Below are positions 50,026-58,198 of a DNA stretch of 64,000 bases, piece after piece. The stretch is from Allobosea sp. BK604 (GTDB taxonomy: Bacteria > Pseudomonadota > Alphaproteobacteria > Rhizobiales > Beijerinckiaceae): assembly GCF_004341515.1 (NCBI RefSeq), contig NZ_SLZF01000001.1:930001-994000 (forward strand), read 5' to 3'. The translations under genes were made by a program, and so were the position numbers. Under the pieces are notes generated by a model, which made no database searches, was not told the DNA's origin, and worked only from the letters and a program-made list of their open reading frames with translations. How positions within the stretch are numbered: the first letter of the stretch is position 1; each line of letters opens with the position of its first letter.

Positions 50026-50676
50026 TCAAATCCTGTTCGGGGCCGCGCCTGTGACGTTTTCGGGAGCGGGAATCGCCTCGAAGAGGCCATCGGCTCCGTC
50101 GACGATCAGGACGATCGTGCCGGTTGCAATGGAATGGCCCGGCGCAGCCTTCGTGCGCAGGGTGTGGATGTTGTCGTGGCGGTCCTTCACCCGGACCGAG
50201 CCGGGATTCCCCTGATCGAGCGGGCCGATCGTGACAGTGCCGACAAGCCCGATGAAATCGACCTGGCTCAGCGCATTCGTCTCGTCGCGCGGGATGATGC
50301 GGGCGATGCCGCGGCTCAGCCATCGCGTCGGCGGGATCGCGGCGAGGAGCGCCGCCGGCGCGGCGATCATGATGGGGAGCGGCCGCACGATATGGGCTGC
50401 GACGCTCTGCATGGCGAAGCCGATCGCGGCGAAGGCCGAGAGCAGGATCACGGCGAGCACCAGGATCGGCACGCCGCCGGCATTGAGCCAGGACATCCAG
50501 CCTCCGAGCAGGCCGGCCTCATGGTCGCCAGGTCCGTGATGGCCCAGGCCGTCATCGAGCAGGCCGGAGGCCGATGCCCCGATCAGGACCGAGACGATCT
50601 CGATCAGGCCGATGCCGGCGACCACCATCAGCGCCACCCAGAAGGGACCCGTGCCCGGCTGGATGATGCCGTCCAT
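50026..50676 (-). CDS. YqiJ-like membrane protein with OB-fold
   Basis: 216 aa. Helices FWVALMVVAGIGLIEIVSVL, VPILVLAVILLSAFAAIGFA and PLPIMIAAPAALLAAIPPTR, then a C-terminal NfeD-like OB domain (VDFIGLVGTVTIGPLDQGNP). In E. coli yqiJ precedes yqiK; here too, by three bases. NfeD-type proteins are partners of SPFH proteins. ATGA overlap with the PspA-like gene stop. Confidence 0.9.
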   Translation of the reverse strand: MDGIIQPGTGPFWVALMVVAGIGLIEIVSVLIGASASGLLDDGLGHHGPGDHEAGLLGGWMSWLNAGGVPILVLAVILLSAFAAIGFAMQSVAAHIVRPLPIMIAAPAALLAAIPPTRWLSRGIARIIPRDETNALSQVDFIGLVGTVTIGPLDQGNPGSVRVKDRHDNIHTLRTKAAPGHSIATGTIVLIVDGADGLFEAIPAPENVTGAAPNRI

Positions 50677-51767
50677 CAGCGTTGGCCTTCCTTGAACGCC
50701 CGCAACCGCGCCTCGATCGCATCGTCCCGCTGGATGCGGCCGAGTTCCTCGACCTCCGCGGCCCCGGTCGTGGGCTTGGCGGGAACGCCGGTCACGCGCT
50801 CGACGGCCGACAATGCGGCGGCGAGGCGCTGATCGTTGCGCTGCGAGGGCGAGGCCGGCGTGCCGGCGGCGGCTGCCGCCTGCTCGGCCTTCCTGGCATC
50901 GTCGAGGCGTTTCACCGCATCGGCGCGCGCCGAGGCGATGCTGCGCAGCGTCGCCTCGGCATCCGCGGTCTCGCCGGCATTCTCGGCGATCGCCTTGGTG
51001 ATCGCCGTGAGCTGGGCTTCGAGATCGATCTGGACGCCGGTGGCGGCGCGGGCGAGATCGTCCCGGCCCTTCTCCAGGCCGGTCCTGATCTTCTCGTCGA
51101 GATCCTTGATCTCGTCGTCGAGATCCTTCGCCTTCGCCTTGAGGCGATGGCCGGCGGCGACAGCGACGCCGAGAGCCGCCCTCGCCTCCTCGGCGATCTT
51201 CTCGATCTCGCGCACGGCCTGCTGCGCGACGGCGGTGGTATTGGCGCCCTCCGCCACATCGACCGCATTGTTGACGACGCCGGCGATCACGCGGCCGAGG
51301 CGGGCAAGGATACCTTCATTGGACATCATGCTCTCCTTCTTCGGGGTAATTCTGGCCTGGACGGCGACCTGGACGCTGATGGCCGATCCGCTGAAGGACA
51401 GGCGCGCTTCGGCAAAATCGTCCCAACCGTCGCGATAGCCATCCACCGTATAGGGGACGACGACACGGCCTTTCACGGTAGCGAGGCTGATGCTGTCCGG
51501 GCCTTTGACGGCGAACAGCTTGGAATCGAGGGGTATGTCGACGATCTCGTCGCCGGCCGAATGCCTGCTGTGGTCGCGCAGGGCCAAGGTCGCCATCCGT
51601 GAGGGAAGGCCGGTGCGGGCCCTGATCTCCTCATAGGCCTCCTCGTGCAGCGCCACGAGATTGGCCCCCTTGGTACCGTCGAGGATCGCCATCGCCTGGC
51701 GATAGGCGTCGAGCGTCGACTGCAGCGCGTCCCGATCCTCGTCGGTCGGCATCAGCAAGAACGCCAT
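50676..51767 (-). CDS. PspA-like protein with fused N-terminal domain
   Basis: 363 aa from ATG 51767. Residues about 1-146 are an unrecognised domain (LLMPTDEDRDALQSTLDAYR, YTVDGYRDGWDDFAEARLSF). From about 147 a PspA/IM30-type helical domain begins, MSNEGILARLGRVIAGVVNN, QAVREIEKIAEEARAALGVA. An internal ATG at 51329 has AAGGAGA five to ten bases upstream (plus 51334-51340), so the PspA part may also be made alone. The upstream domain and the PspA part are in one frame with no stop. PspA proteins protect the inner membrane. First gene of the flotillin operon. Confidence 0.85.
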   Translation of the reverse strand: MAFLLMPTDEDRDALQSTLDAYRQAMAILDGTKGANLVALHEEAYEEIRARTGLPSRMATLALRDHSRHSAGDEIVDIPLDSKLFAVKGPDSISLATVKGRVVVPYTVDGYRDGWDDFAEARLSFSGSAISVQVAVQARITPKKESMMSNEGILARLGRVIAGVVNNAVDVAEGANTTAVAQQAVREIEKIAEEARAALGVAVAAGHRLKAKAKDLDDEIKDLDEKIRTGLEKGRDDLARAATGVQIDLEAQLTAITKAIAENAGETADAEATLRSIASARADAVKRLDDARKAEQAAAAAGTPASPSQRNDQRLAAALSAVERVTGVPAKPTTGAAEVEELGRIQRDDAIEARLRAFKEGQR

Positions 51768-51795
51768 TGTCGCTTGGGGCTTCCTGACCATGCAA

Positions 51796-51826
51796 ATTAT
51801 ATAAAGCACTGCTTGAGTGCTTTCAA
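51796..51826 (-). promoter_or_regulatory. Promoter with palindromic operator for the PspA-flotillin operon
   Basis: On the minus strand, -35 TTGAAA (51826-51821), 17 bp, -10 TATATA/TATAAT (51803-51796). AAAGCACT-CAAGC-AGTGCTTT (51823-51803) is a perfect 8-bp palindrome spanning the space between them, a good site for a repressor. The transcript would start near 51790, favouring ATG 51767. A stress-responsive regulator is possible; none is nearby. Confidence 0.65.
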
Positions 51827-52021
51827 GGTCGCGGCATGGCTCACGGAAGTTGCAGTTAAGATTCTTGCTACCTGCAAGCGAAATTTCGCGGGGATCGCCT
51901 CACGGAGCGGACGATCGGCCTGGTGGCGCGCGTCCTCGCCGGTGCAGGGCCGCTCGATAGCGTGCACATCGCAAGCCTGGCCTGATATGAAGGCGGATCG
52001 CTCGCCTCGCCAGGACCGACA

Positions 52022-54679
52022 ATGCCGGCTCCCCTCGACCCTGAACGACTAAGGCTGCGCGGGACGCCCGGCGAGGTCGAACATTGGCGGCGCTGGGGAC
52101 CCTATGTCAGCGAGCGGCAATGGGGCACGGTCCGCGAGGATTACAGCCCGGACGGCTCCGCCTGGGAATATTTCCCGCATGACCAGGCCCGCAGCCGCGC
52201 CTATCGCTGGGGCGAGGACGGCATTGCCGGCTTCTGCGACGACCGCCAGCTGCTCTGCCTGTCGCTGACGCTCTGGAACGGCAAGGACGCGATCCTCAAG
52301 GAGCGGCTCTTCGGCCTGACCAACCATCAGGGCAATCACGGCGAGGACGTCAAGGAACTCTATTACTATCTCGATGCGATCCCGAGCCACGCCTATGGCC
52401 GGATGCGCTACAAGCTCACCCAGGGCGCCTATCCCTATCAGCAGCTGATCGACGAGAACGCCCGGCGCAAGGGCCATGGCCAACCCGAATTCGAGCTGAT
52501 CGATACCGGCCTGTTCGACGATGATCGCTATTTCGATGTCGACGTCGAATACGCCAAGGCTGCACCGGGCGACATCCTGATGCGCGTCACCGTGCATAAT
52601 CGCGGTCCGGAGGCCGCACCGATCCATATTCTGCCGCAGGCCGTCTTCCGCAACATCTGGAGCTGGTCCGAGAGACGACGCCCGCAGATGAGCGAGCAGG
52701 GCCAAGGCGAAGTCCTCGGCGACCATGACGCGCTCGGCCGCTTCGCCCTGAGCTTCGAGGCACCGGACCGGCTGCTCTTCTGCGACAACGATACGAACAT
52801 CGCCAAGGTTTTCGGCAGCGCCGCCACCCGCGGCTATTTCAAGGACGGCATCAACGACTTCGTCGTCGAGGGCCAGGCGGCCGCGATCAACCCGGAGAGC
52901 CGCGGCACCAAGGTCGCGGGACTCTATCAGCGCGACGTGCCGGCTGGAGCTACGGTCACGGTGCGCGTCCAGCTTTGCGTCGGGGCGGATAGGACGGCCG
53001 GCTTTGCCGATTTCGATGCGACGGTGGAAGCACGCAAGGCCGAGGCGGACAGCTTCTATGCCGTGCTCCAGGCGAACATCGCCGATGCGGATACGCGCCT
53101 CGTGCAGCGCCAGGCGCTTGCGGGCATGCTCTGGAGCAAGCAGTTCTACTGTTACGACGTCGCCGAATGGCTCGACGGCGACCCGGGCGAGCCGCCGCCG
53201 CCCGAAGCGCGCAAGCACGGACGCAACAGCGACTGGCGCCACCTGAGCGCGGCCGACATCATCTCGATGCCGGACAAATGGGAATATCCCTGGTTCGCTG
53301 CCTGGGATCTCGCCTTCCACTGCATCGGGCTGGCGCTGGTCGATCCCGACTTCGCCAAGCGCCAGCTCCTGCTGCTCTGCGAGGTCTGGATGATGCATCC
53401 CAACGGCGAGCTGCCGGCCTATGAATGGGAGCTCAGCGACGTCAATCCGCCGGTCCAGGCCTGGGCGGCCCTGCATCTCTACGATTTCGACAAGCGCTGG
53501 AACGAGGGTGTCGGCGATGTCGAGTTCCTGGAGCGCATCTTCCAGAAGCTGCTGATGAACTTCACCTGGTGGGTGAACCGCAAGGATGCGCGCGGCCTCA
53601 ATATCTTCGAGGGTGGTTTCCTCGGGCTCGACAATATCGGCCTGTTCGACCGCTCGAAGCCGCTGCCGGGCGGCGGCTATATCGAGCAATCCGACGGCAC
53701 CGCCTGGATGGCGATGTATTGCCTCAACATGTTCCACATCGCCGTCGAGCTCGGTCAGCACGACAAGGCCTATGAGGACATGGCCTCAAAGTTCTTCGAT
53801 CACTTCCTGCATATCGCCTCGGCGATGACCGGACGCGACGGCAAGGGCAGCGGCCTCTGGGACGACACGGACAATTTCTACTACGACCAGCTCTGCCTGC
53901 CCGACGGCTCGGTCCAGCCGATGCGGGTCCGCTCGGTCGTCGGGCTGATCCCGCTCTTCGCCGTCGCTGTGGTCGAGGGCGAGAACCTGCGCAAGCTGCC
54001 CGGCTTGCTCGAGCGCATGGCCTATTTCCACCAGCAGCACAGCGCTCTCGCGCTGCTGGTGTCACGCTGGAACGATCCGGGAGCCGATGGCCGCCACCTG
54101 CTGTCGCTCGCCCGCCGGTTCCGGATGGTCAAGCTGCTCGAACGGATGCTCGACGAAAGCGAGTTCCTGTCGCCGCACGGGGTGCGCGCGCTGTCGCGCG
54201 CCTATCTCGACCAGCCCTGTATCTTCGAGCTCGAGGGCAAGCGCCATGAGGTCAGATACCTTCCGGCGGAATCGACGCTCGGCCTGTTCGGCGGCAACTC
54301 GAACTGGCGCGGCCCGGTCTGGATGCCGGTCAATTTCCTGCTGCTGGAAAGCCTGCGGCGTTTCCATGATTATTATGGGCCGGGCCTCACGGTCGAGGCT
54401 CCGACCGGTTCCGGCACCAGGCTGACGCTGGACGAGGTCGCCGACGAGCTCAGCCGGCGGCTGATAGGATTGTTCCTGCGCGGCAAGGACGGACAGCGAC
54501 CGGTCTTCGGCGATAATGCCAAGCTGCAGACCGATCCGCATTTCCGCGATCTCGTGCTGTTTCATGAGTATTTCGACGGCGATACCGGCCGCGGCCTCGG
54601 TGCCTCGCACCAGACGGGATGGACCGGGCTCGTCGCCTGCCTGATCGACCAGCTCGCGACCAGGTCCGCGCCGAGCTGA
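52022..54679 (+). CDS. GH63-type glucosidase
   Basis: 885 aa. Large (alpha/alpha)6 glycosidase of GH63-like family: N-domain [20 protein letters not shown], then [20 protein letters not shown], and catalytic barrel with [59 protein letters not shown] (general acid/base Asp or Glu candidates), QTGWTGLVA at the end. No signal peptide, so the substrate is cytoplasmic: likely an alpha-glucoside such as a mannosyl- or glucosyl-glycerate or short oligosaccharide. Followed by a glucose dehydrogenase-like gene after 57 bp. Confidence 0.88.
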   Translation: MPAPLDPERLRLRGTPGEVEHWRRWGPYVSERQWGTVREDYSPDGSAWEYFPHDQARSRAYRWGEDGIAGFCDDRQLLCLSLTLWNGKDAILKERLFGLTNHQGNHGEDVKELYYYLDAIPSHAYGRMRYKLTQGAYPYQQLIDENARRKGHGQPEFELIDTGLFDDDRYFDVDVEYAKAAPGDILMRVTVHNRGPEAAPIHILPQAVFRNIWSWSERRRPQMSEQGQGEVLGDHDALGRFALSFEAPDRLLFCDNDTNIAKVFGSAATRGYFKDGINDFVVEGQAAAINPESRGTKVAGLYQRDVPAGATVTVRVQLCVGADRTAGFADFDATVEARKAEADSFYAVLQANIADADTRLVQRQALAGMLWSKQFYCYDVAEWLDGDPGEPPPPEARKHGRNSDWRHLSAADIISMPDKWEYPWFAAWDLAFHCIGLALVDPDFAKRQLLLLCEVWMMHPNGELPAYEWELSDVNPPVQAWAALHLYDFDKRWNEGVGDVEFLERIFQKLLMNFTWWVNRKDARGLNIFEGGFLGLDNIGLFDRSKPLPGGGYIEQSDGTAWMAMYCLNMFHIAVELGQHDKAYEDMASKFFDHFLHIASAMTGRDGKGSGLWDDTDNFYYDQLCLPDGSVQPMRVRSVVGLIPLFAVAVVEGENLRKLPGLLERMAYFHQQHSALALLVSRWNDPGADGRHLLSLARRFRMVKLLERMLDESEFLSPHGVRALSRAYLDQPCIFELEGKRHEVRYLPAESTLGLFGGNSNWRGPVWMPVNFLLLESLRRFHDYYGPGLTVEAPTGSGTRLTLDEVADELSRRLIGLFLRGKDGQRPVFGDNAKLQTDPHFRDLVLFHEYFDGDTGRGLGASHQTGWTGLVACLIDQLATRSAPS

Positions 54680-54736
54680 GGGGATGGCTGAGAGATCCTG
54701 CAACGCGTTGAACACCTGCGATCGGAAGGACGAGCG

Positions 54737-55504
54737 ATGTCACTGAAAGGCAAGGTTGCGATCGTCACTGGCGGCAATAGCGGCATCGGCAGGGCGATCG
54801 CCCTTGGCCTCGCCAAGGCCGGCGCCAATATCGTCATCGACTTCATCTCCGACGCCGCGGCAACCGAGACGCTCAAGCAGGAGATCGCCGCGTTCGGATC
54901 CGAGGCGATCGGCGTCGAGGCCGATGTCAGCAAGGTCGAGCAGTTGCAGCGACTGGTCGATGCGGCGGTGGCAGAGTTCGGCCATATCGACATCATGGTC
55001 AATAATGCCGGGGTGGAGACCCGCACCTCGGTGCTGGAGACGACCGAGGCGCAATATGACAAGGTGCTCTCGATCAACCTGAAGAGCGCCTTCTTCGGCA
55101 CCCAGATCGCCGCCCGGCAGATGATCAGGCAGGGCACGCCGGGCCGGATCATCAATATCACCTCGGTGCACGAGGATTGGCCGATGCCGGGCAACACGGC
55201 CTATTGCCTGGCCAAGGGCGGCATGCGGATGTTGACCCGCACGGCGGGCGTCGAGCTCGCGCCCCACGGCATCCTCGTCGTCGGCGTCGGCCCCGGCGCG
55301 GTCGCGACCCCGATCAATCTCTCGACGATGAAGGATCCGGCGCTGCTGGCGAAGCTCGACGCCGCCATTCCCCTGGGCCGTCTCGCCGACCCCGGCGAGA
55401 TCGCAAATGTCGTGGTCTTCCTGGCCGGCGAGGGCGCGAGCTACCTGACCGCAACGACGATCTTCGCCGATGGCGGGATCATGCAGGGTAGCGTCGGGCT
55501 CTAG
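54737..55504 (+). CDS. SDR, glucose 1-dehydrogenase-like
   Basis: 255 aa. Rossmann TGGNSGIGRAIALGLAKAG, NNAGVETRTSVLETTEAQYD, catalytic INITSVHEDWPMPGNTAYCL with Ser, Tyr, Lys, the S-V-H-E pattern seen in glucose 1-dehydrogenases. Converts glucose and NAD(P)+ to gluconolactone in that group. Its neighbour GH63 enzyme could supply glucose, so the pair may turn a glucoside into gluconate. Confidence 0.88.
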   Translation: MSLKGKVAIVTGGNSGIGRAIALGLAKAGANIVIDFISDAAATETLKQEIAAFGSEAIGVEADVSKVEQLQRLVDAAVAEFGHIDIMVNNAGVETRTSVLETTEAQYDKVLSINLKSAFFGTQIAARQMIRQGTPGRIINITSVHEDWPMPGNTAYCLAKGGMRMLTRTAGVELAPHGILVVGVGPGAVATPINLSTMKDPALLAKLDAAIPLGRLADPGEIANVVVFLAGEGASYLTATTIFADGGIMQGSVGL

Positions 55505-55589
55505 TCGATCACTGCGCCGCCCGAGCTGGCCGCCGCGCTCGCCGGCGGCGGGCCTTCGCTTTCAGATCGCCGCGTCCGGCAGCTAATCG

Positions 55590-56984
55590 TCAGGCGACCC
55601 CGACGCTGCCGAAAACCATGCGGCCGCGATGGAAGGTCGCGCTGCGATCCGGCAGGCGAGCGACAGCCTCTGCCGAGCAGCTGGCGGGGACCAGCGTGAA
55701 GGCGGCGTCGTCGCCGATCTTGGGCCATGCCCGTTTGCCGTTGTCGTCGAGTGGCAGCACCCCGCCGGTGGCGATCGCCATCGCCCGCGACAAACGGAAC
55801 TCGTCGCTCCCGCGGTAGAGCTGGGCGTAGAGATTCGCCTTCTCGAGCATGTCGGCGCGCCCGAAGGGCGACCAGTGATCATAGACGCTGTCAGTGCCCG
55901 TCATCACGAACACGCCCTTCTCGCTCAGCTGCGGCAGCGGCATCGTCATGCTGCCAAGCGGCACCGTCGAGGCGATCGTCATACCCTGCGTCGCCATGCG
56001 CGCGGCGGTCTCCGTGACCGCCCCCGGGGCCAGCGTGGCGAGGGCGAAGGCATGGCTGATCGTCACCTTGCCGCGCAAGGCCGGGTTCTTCTCGACGGTG
56101 GCGATCATGTAATTGATCGCGGCGACACCGGCCAGGCTCGTCTCGTGCAGGTGGATATCGACACCCTTGCCCGTATCGAGCGCAATCTGGAACATGGCGT
56201 CGAGCGACCTTTCCATGGTCCCGTCGACATTGGTCGGATCCAGCCCGCCGACATAGGCAACGCCCATCTGCATCGCTTCCCGCATCAGGCCATCGACCTT
56301 CGAATGCAGAAGCCCGTGCTGCGGGAATGCCACGATCTCGCAGCTGAAGTCGTCGCGATGGTTCTCCAGCGCGCGCAGCAGATGCTCCAGGCTCTTGAGG
56401 CCGCTGACCGGATCGATATTGCAGTGGCTGCGCGCCACCGTCGTGCCCTTGGACTGAAGCAGGGCGATCAGCGCTTCGGCCCGTTGCTGCGAAGTCGGCA
56501 GGAGCTGCGGCAGCAGCTTTTCCTCGCGCGCGATCATGTCCAGGATCGTCTTGCCCTGGCGCGGCAGCGGCGCCTGCCACGGACCACCATAGAACGTCTT
56601 GTCGAGATGGATGTGCATGTCCCGCATCGTCGGCAGCGCGAGCTGGCCATGGGCTTGATAGCGAGGCAGGCCGGCCGGCAGAGCGCTACCTGCCGAATGC
56701 AGCGCGACGATCTTGCCGGCCTTGATCTCAAGCGTATAGAGCCCCGTGCGCGTCGCGATCACGGTGTCGCCGTCATACTCGAAGCCGTCCTCGAGCCGTA
56801 CATCCGTCAGGCAGTAATGCTGGTCGGTCACGCTCTGCGTTCCGGTCGTGGGCGCGGCGCTGCTCCTGGTAGCGGGCGCCGCCGTAGCACTGCCGCTCGC
56901 CAGGCCGATAACGGCGCAAGCGGTGGCCAAGCCTCCCGTCTGGCCGAGAAACGCGCGTCTGCTCTGCTGAAATCCCGCTTCCAT
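55590..56984 (-). CDS. Tat-exported amidohydrolase, cytosine deaminase-like
   Basis: 464 aa. Tat signal SRRAFLGQTGGLATACAVIG, then amidohydrolase motifs: LPTMRDMHIHLDKTFYGGPW with the H-x-H metal site, RSHCNIDPVSGLKSLEHLLR, KGVDIHLHETSLAG, SHAFALATLAPG and VFVMTGTDSVYDHWSPFG with the final Asp. The family includes cytosine deaminase and related N-heterocycle hydrolases. Export to the periplasm is unusual for deaminases and suggests extracellular substrate. A LysR gene lies upstream in the same direction. Confidence 0.9.
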   Translation of the reverse strand: MEAGFQQSRRAFLGQTGGLATACAVIGLASGSATAAPATRSSAAPTTGTQSVTDQHYCLTDVRLEDGFEYDGDTVIATRTGLYTLEIKAGKIVALHSAGSALPAGLPRYQAHGQLALPTMRDMHIHLDKTFYGGPWQAPLPRQGKTILDMIAREEKLLPQLLPTSQQRAEALIALLQSKGTTVARSHCNIDPVSGLKSLEHLLRALENHRDDFSCEIVAFPQHGLLHSKVDGLMREAMQMGVAYVGGLDPTNVDGTMERSLDAMFQIALDTGKGVDIHLHETSLAGVAAINYMIATVEKNPALRGKVTISHAFALATLAPGAVTETAARMATQGMTIASTVPLGSMTMPLPQLSEKGVFVMTGTDSVYDHWSPFGRADMLEKANLYAQLYRGSDEFRLSRAMAIATGGVLPLDDNGKRAWPKIGDDAAFTLVPASCSAEAVARLPDRSATFHRGRMVFGSVGVA

Positions 56985-57089
56985 GGTCGCCGCCTCCGTT
57001 TCGTTGTTTCCGTTGGATTACGGGCGGAAGGCGCGATTTGGCAGCGATATTTGCCAATGCTGGCTATTTGAAACGGCAATGCGGCGAGC

Positions 57090-57155
57090 CCATCGGCCCG
57101 AAATATGGATTGCGGTAGTCGGAAAAGCCGATGCGGAACAAGAAGCTGGATCATG
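57090..57155. repeat. Dispersed repeat, third copy
   Basis: CCATCGGCCCGAAATATGGA...AAAGCCGATGC, then GGAACAAGAAGCTGGATCATGG. Related to 43324 and 44839. It overlaps the last codons of the LysR gene. Confidence 0.65.
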
Positions 57156-58008
57156 GCTCCAGTCGGCAGAACGCGGCGAGCCGCTCGGCCAGAACCAAGG
57201 TCGAGACGGGTGCGTTGTCGCGATAGTAGAGCGCCAGCTCGAAATCGGTGATCTCGACCAAGCCTTCAGCGGCGCCCAGCGTCCGATGGCCCGGCAGCTG
57301 GCAACTGGCGGGCAGAAGGGTCACGCCCAGCCCGGCAGCGGATGCCGCGGCGAGCGCGGCCAGGCTGCCGCTGCAGTAGCCGACGCGCCAACGCAGGCCG
57401 AGCTCGTCGAGCGCCTGGCACAGTTCGTCACGATAGAGCCCGCCGAGCGGGAACATCGCCAGCGAGACCGGCGAGCGCTCGATGGCGGGGTGCGCCATGC
57501 TGTCGAGCCACAACAGCGGCTCGTGCCGCGCGGCACGCGGCGGCTGGCCGCGCCGCTGCTTGACCAGGATCAGGTCCAGCTCCTCGCGGTCATAGGCGCC
57601 GCGCAGGTCGGTGCTCAGCCCGCTGGTGACATCGAGGCGCAGATGCGGTTGCTCCCGGCTGAATGCCGCAAGCAACTCGACGGTGGGGACGGCAAAATCC
57701 TCCGGCATCCCGAGCCGCAGGACACCGTCGCGCCAGGCGCCCGTCAGCGCATCATGCGCCTCCTCGTTGAGAGCGATGATCCGCCGCGCATAGGTCAGCA
57801 GCCGCTCTCCCTCCTCGGTGAGCTCGACCTGATGCGACGAGCGCTCCAGAAGCGGCCTTCCGAGCAGATCCTCGAGCCGCTTGACCTGCAGGCTGACGGT
57901 GGATTGCGACAGCGACACCCGATCGGCCGCGCGCGTGAAGCTCAGTGTCTCGCAGACGGCAACGAAGCTGAGCAGCAGTTGCGGATTGAACATCGGGTAT
58001 CGATTCAC
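57151..58008 (-). CDS. LysR-family transcriptional regulator
   Basis: 285 aa from ATG 58008; ATG 57993 is an alternative. Winged HTH: FVAVCETLSFTRAADRVSLS, QSTVSLQVKRLEDLLGRPLL. The C-terminal effector domain follows with EDFAVPTVELLAAFSREQPH. It is co-oriented with the amidohydrolase, 166 bp upstream, and may control it. Its effector is not known. Confidence 0.92.
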   Translation of the reverse strand: MNRYPMFNPQLLLSFVAVCETLSFTRAADRVSLSQSTVSLQVKRLEDLLGRPLLERSSHQVELTEEGERLLTYARRIIALNEEAHDALTGAWRDGVLRLGMPEDFAVPTVELLAAFSREQPHLRLDVTSGLSTDLRGAYDREELDLILVKQRRGQPPRAARHEPLLWLDSMAHPAIERSPVSLAMFPLGGLYRDELCQALDELGLRWRVGYCSGSLAALAAASAAGLGVTLLPASCQLPGHRTLGAAEGLVEITDFELALYYRDNAPVSTLVLAERLAAFCRLEP

Positions 58009-58150
58009 GCCTCCGCCACTCCATGATGCTTCGGCCGATGATCCGGTTCATACACGCAATGCCCGGCCCAATCGACAGGCCACCATCCTGTCGTCTCGGG
58101 ATCGCTCTGACCGCTCACGCTGCGCCAGCACAAACCGTGGACGGAATCGG

Positions 58151-58176
58151 AAAGGGCGCCCTCGCGGGCGCCCTTT
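58151..58176 (-). terminator. Bidirectional hairpin after the GDPD-RTX gene
   Basis: AAAGGGCGCCC-TCGC-GGGCGCCCTTT is a perfect 11-bp stem with flanking A/T, 23 bases beyond the stop of the GDPD-RTX gene. It can end that transcript. Confidence 0.75.
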
Positions 58177-58198
58177 CGCTCGGTCTTGGTCGTGACGC

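Noticed and set aside
48316..50832. Long open frame (838 codons) on the plus strand opposite the flotillin and YqiJ-like genes
   Set aside because: It mirrors the Ala/Glu-rich codons of the flotillin gene; the protein has low-complexity composition and no motif, while the minus strand has clear SPFH and OB domains.
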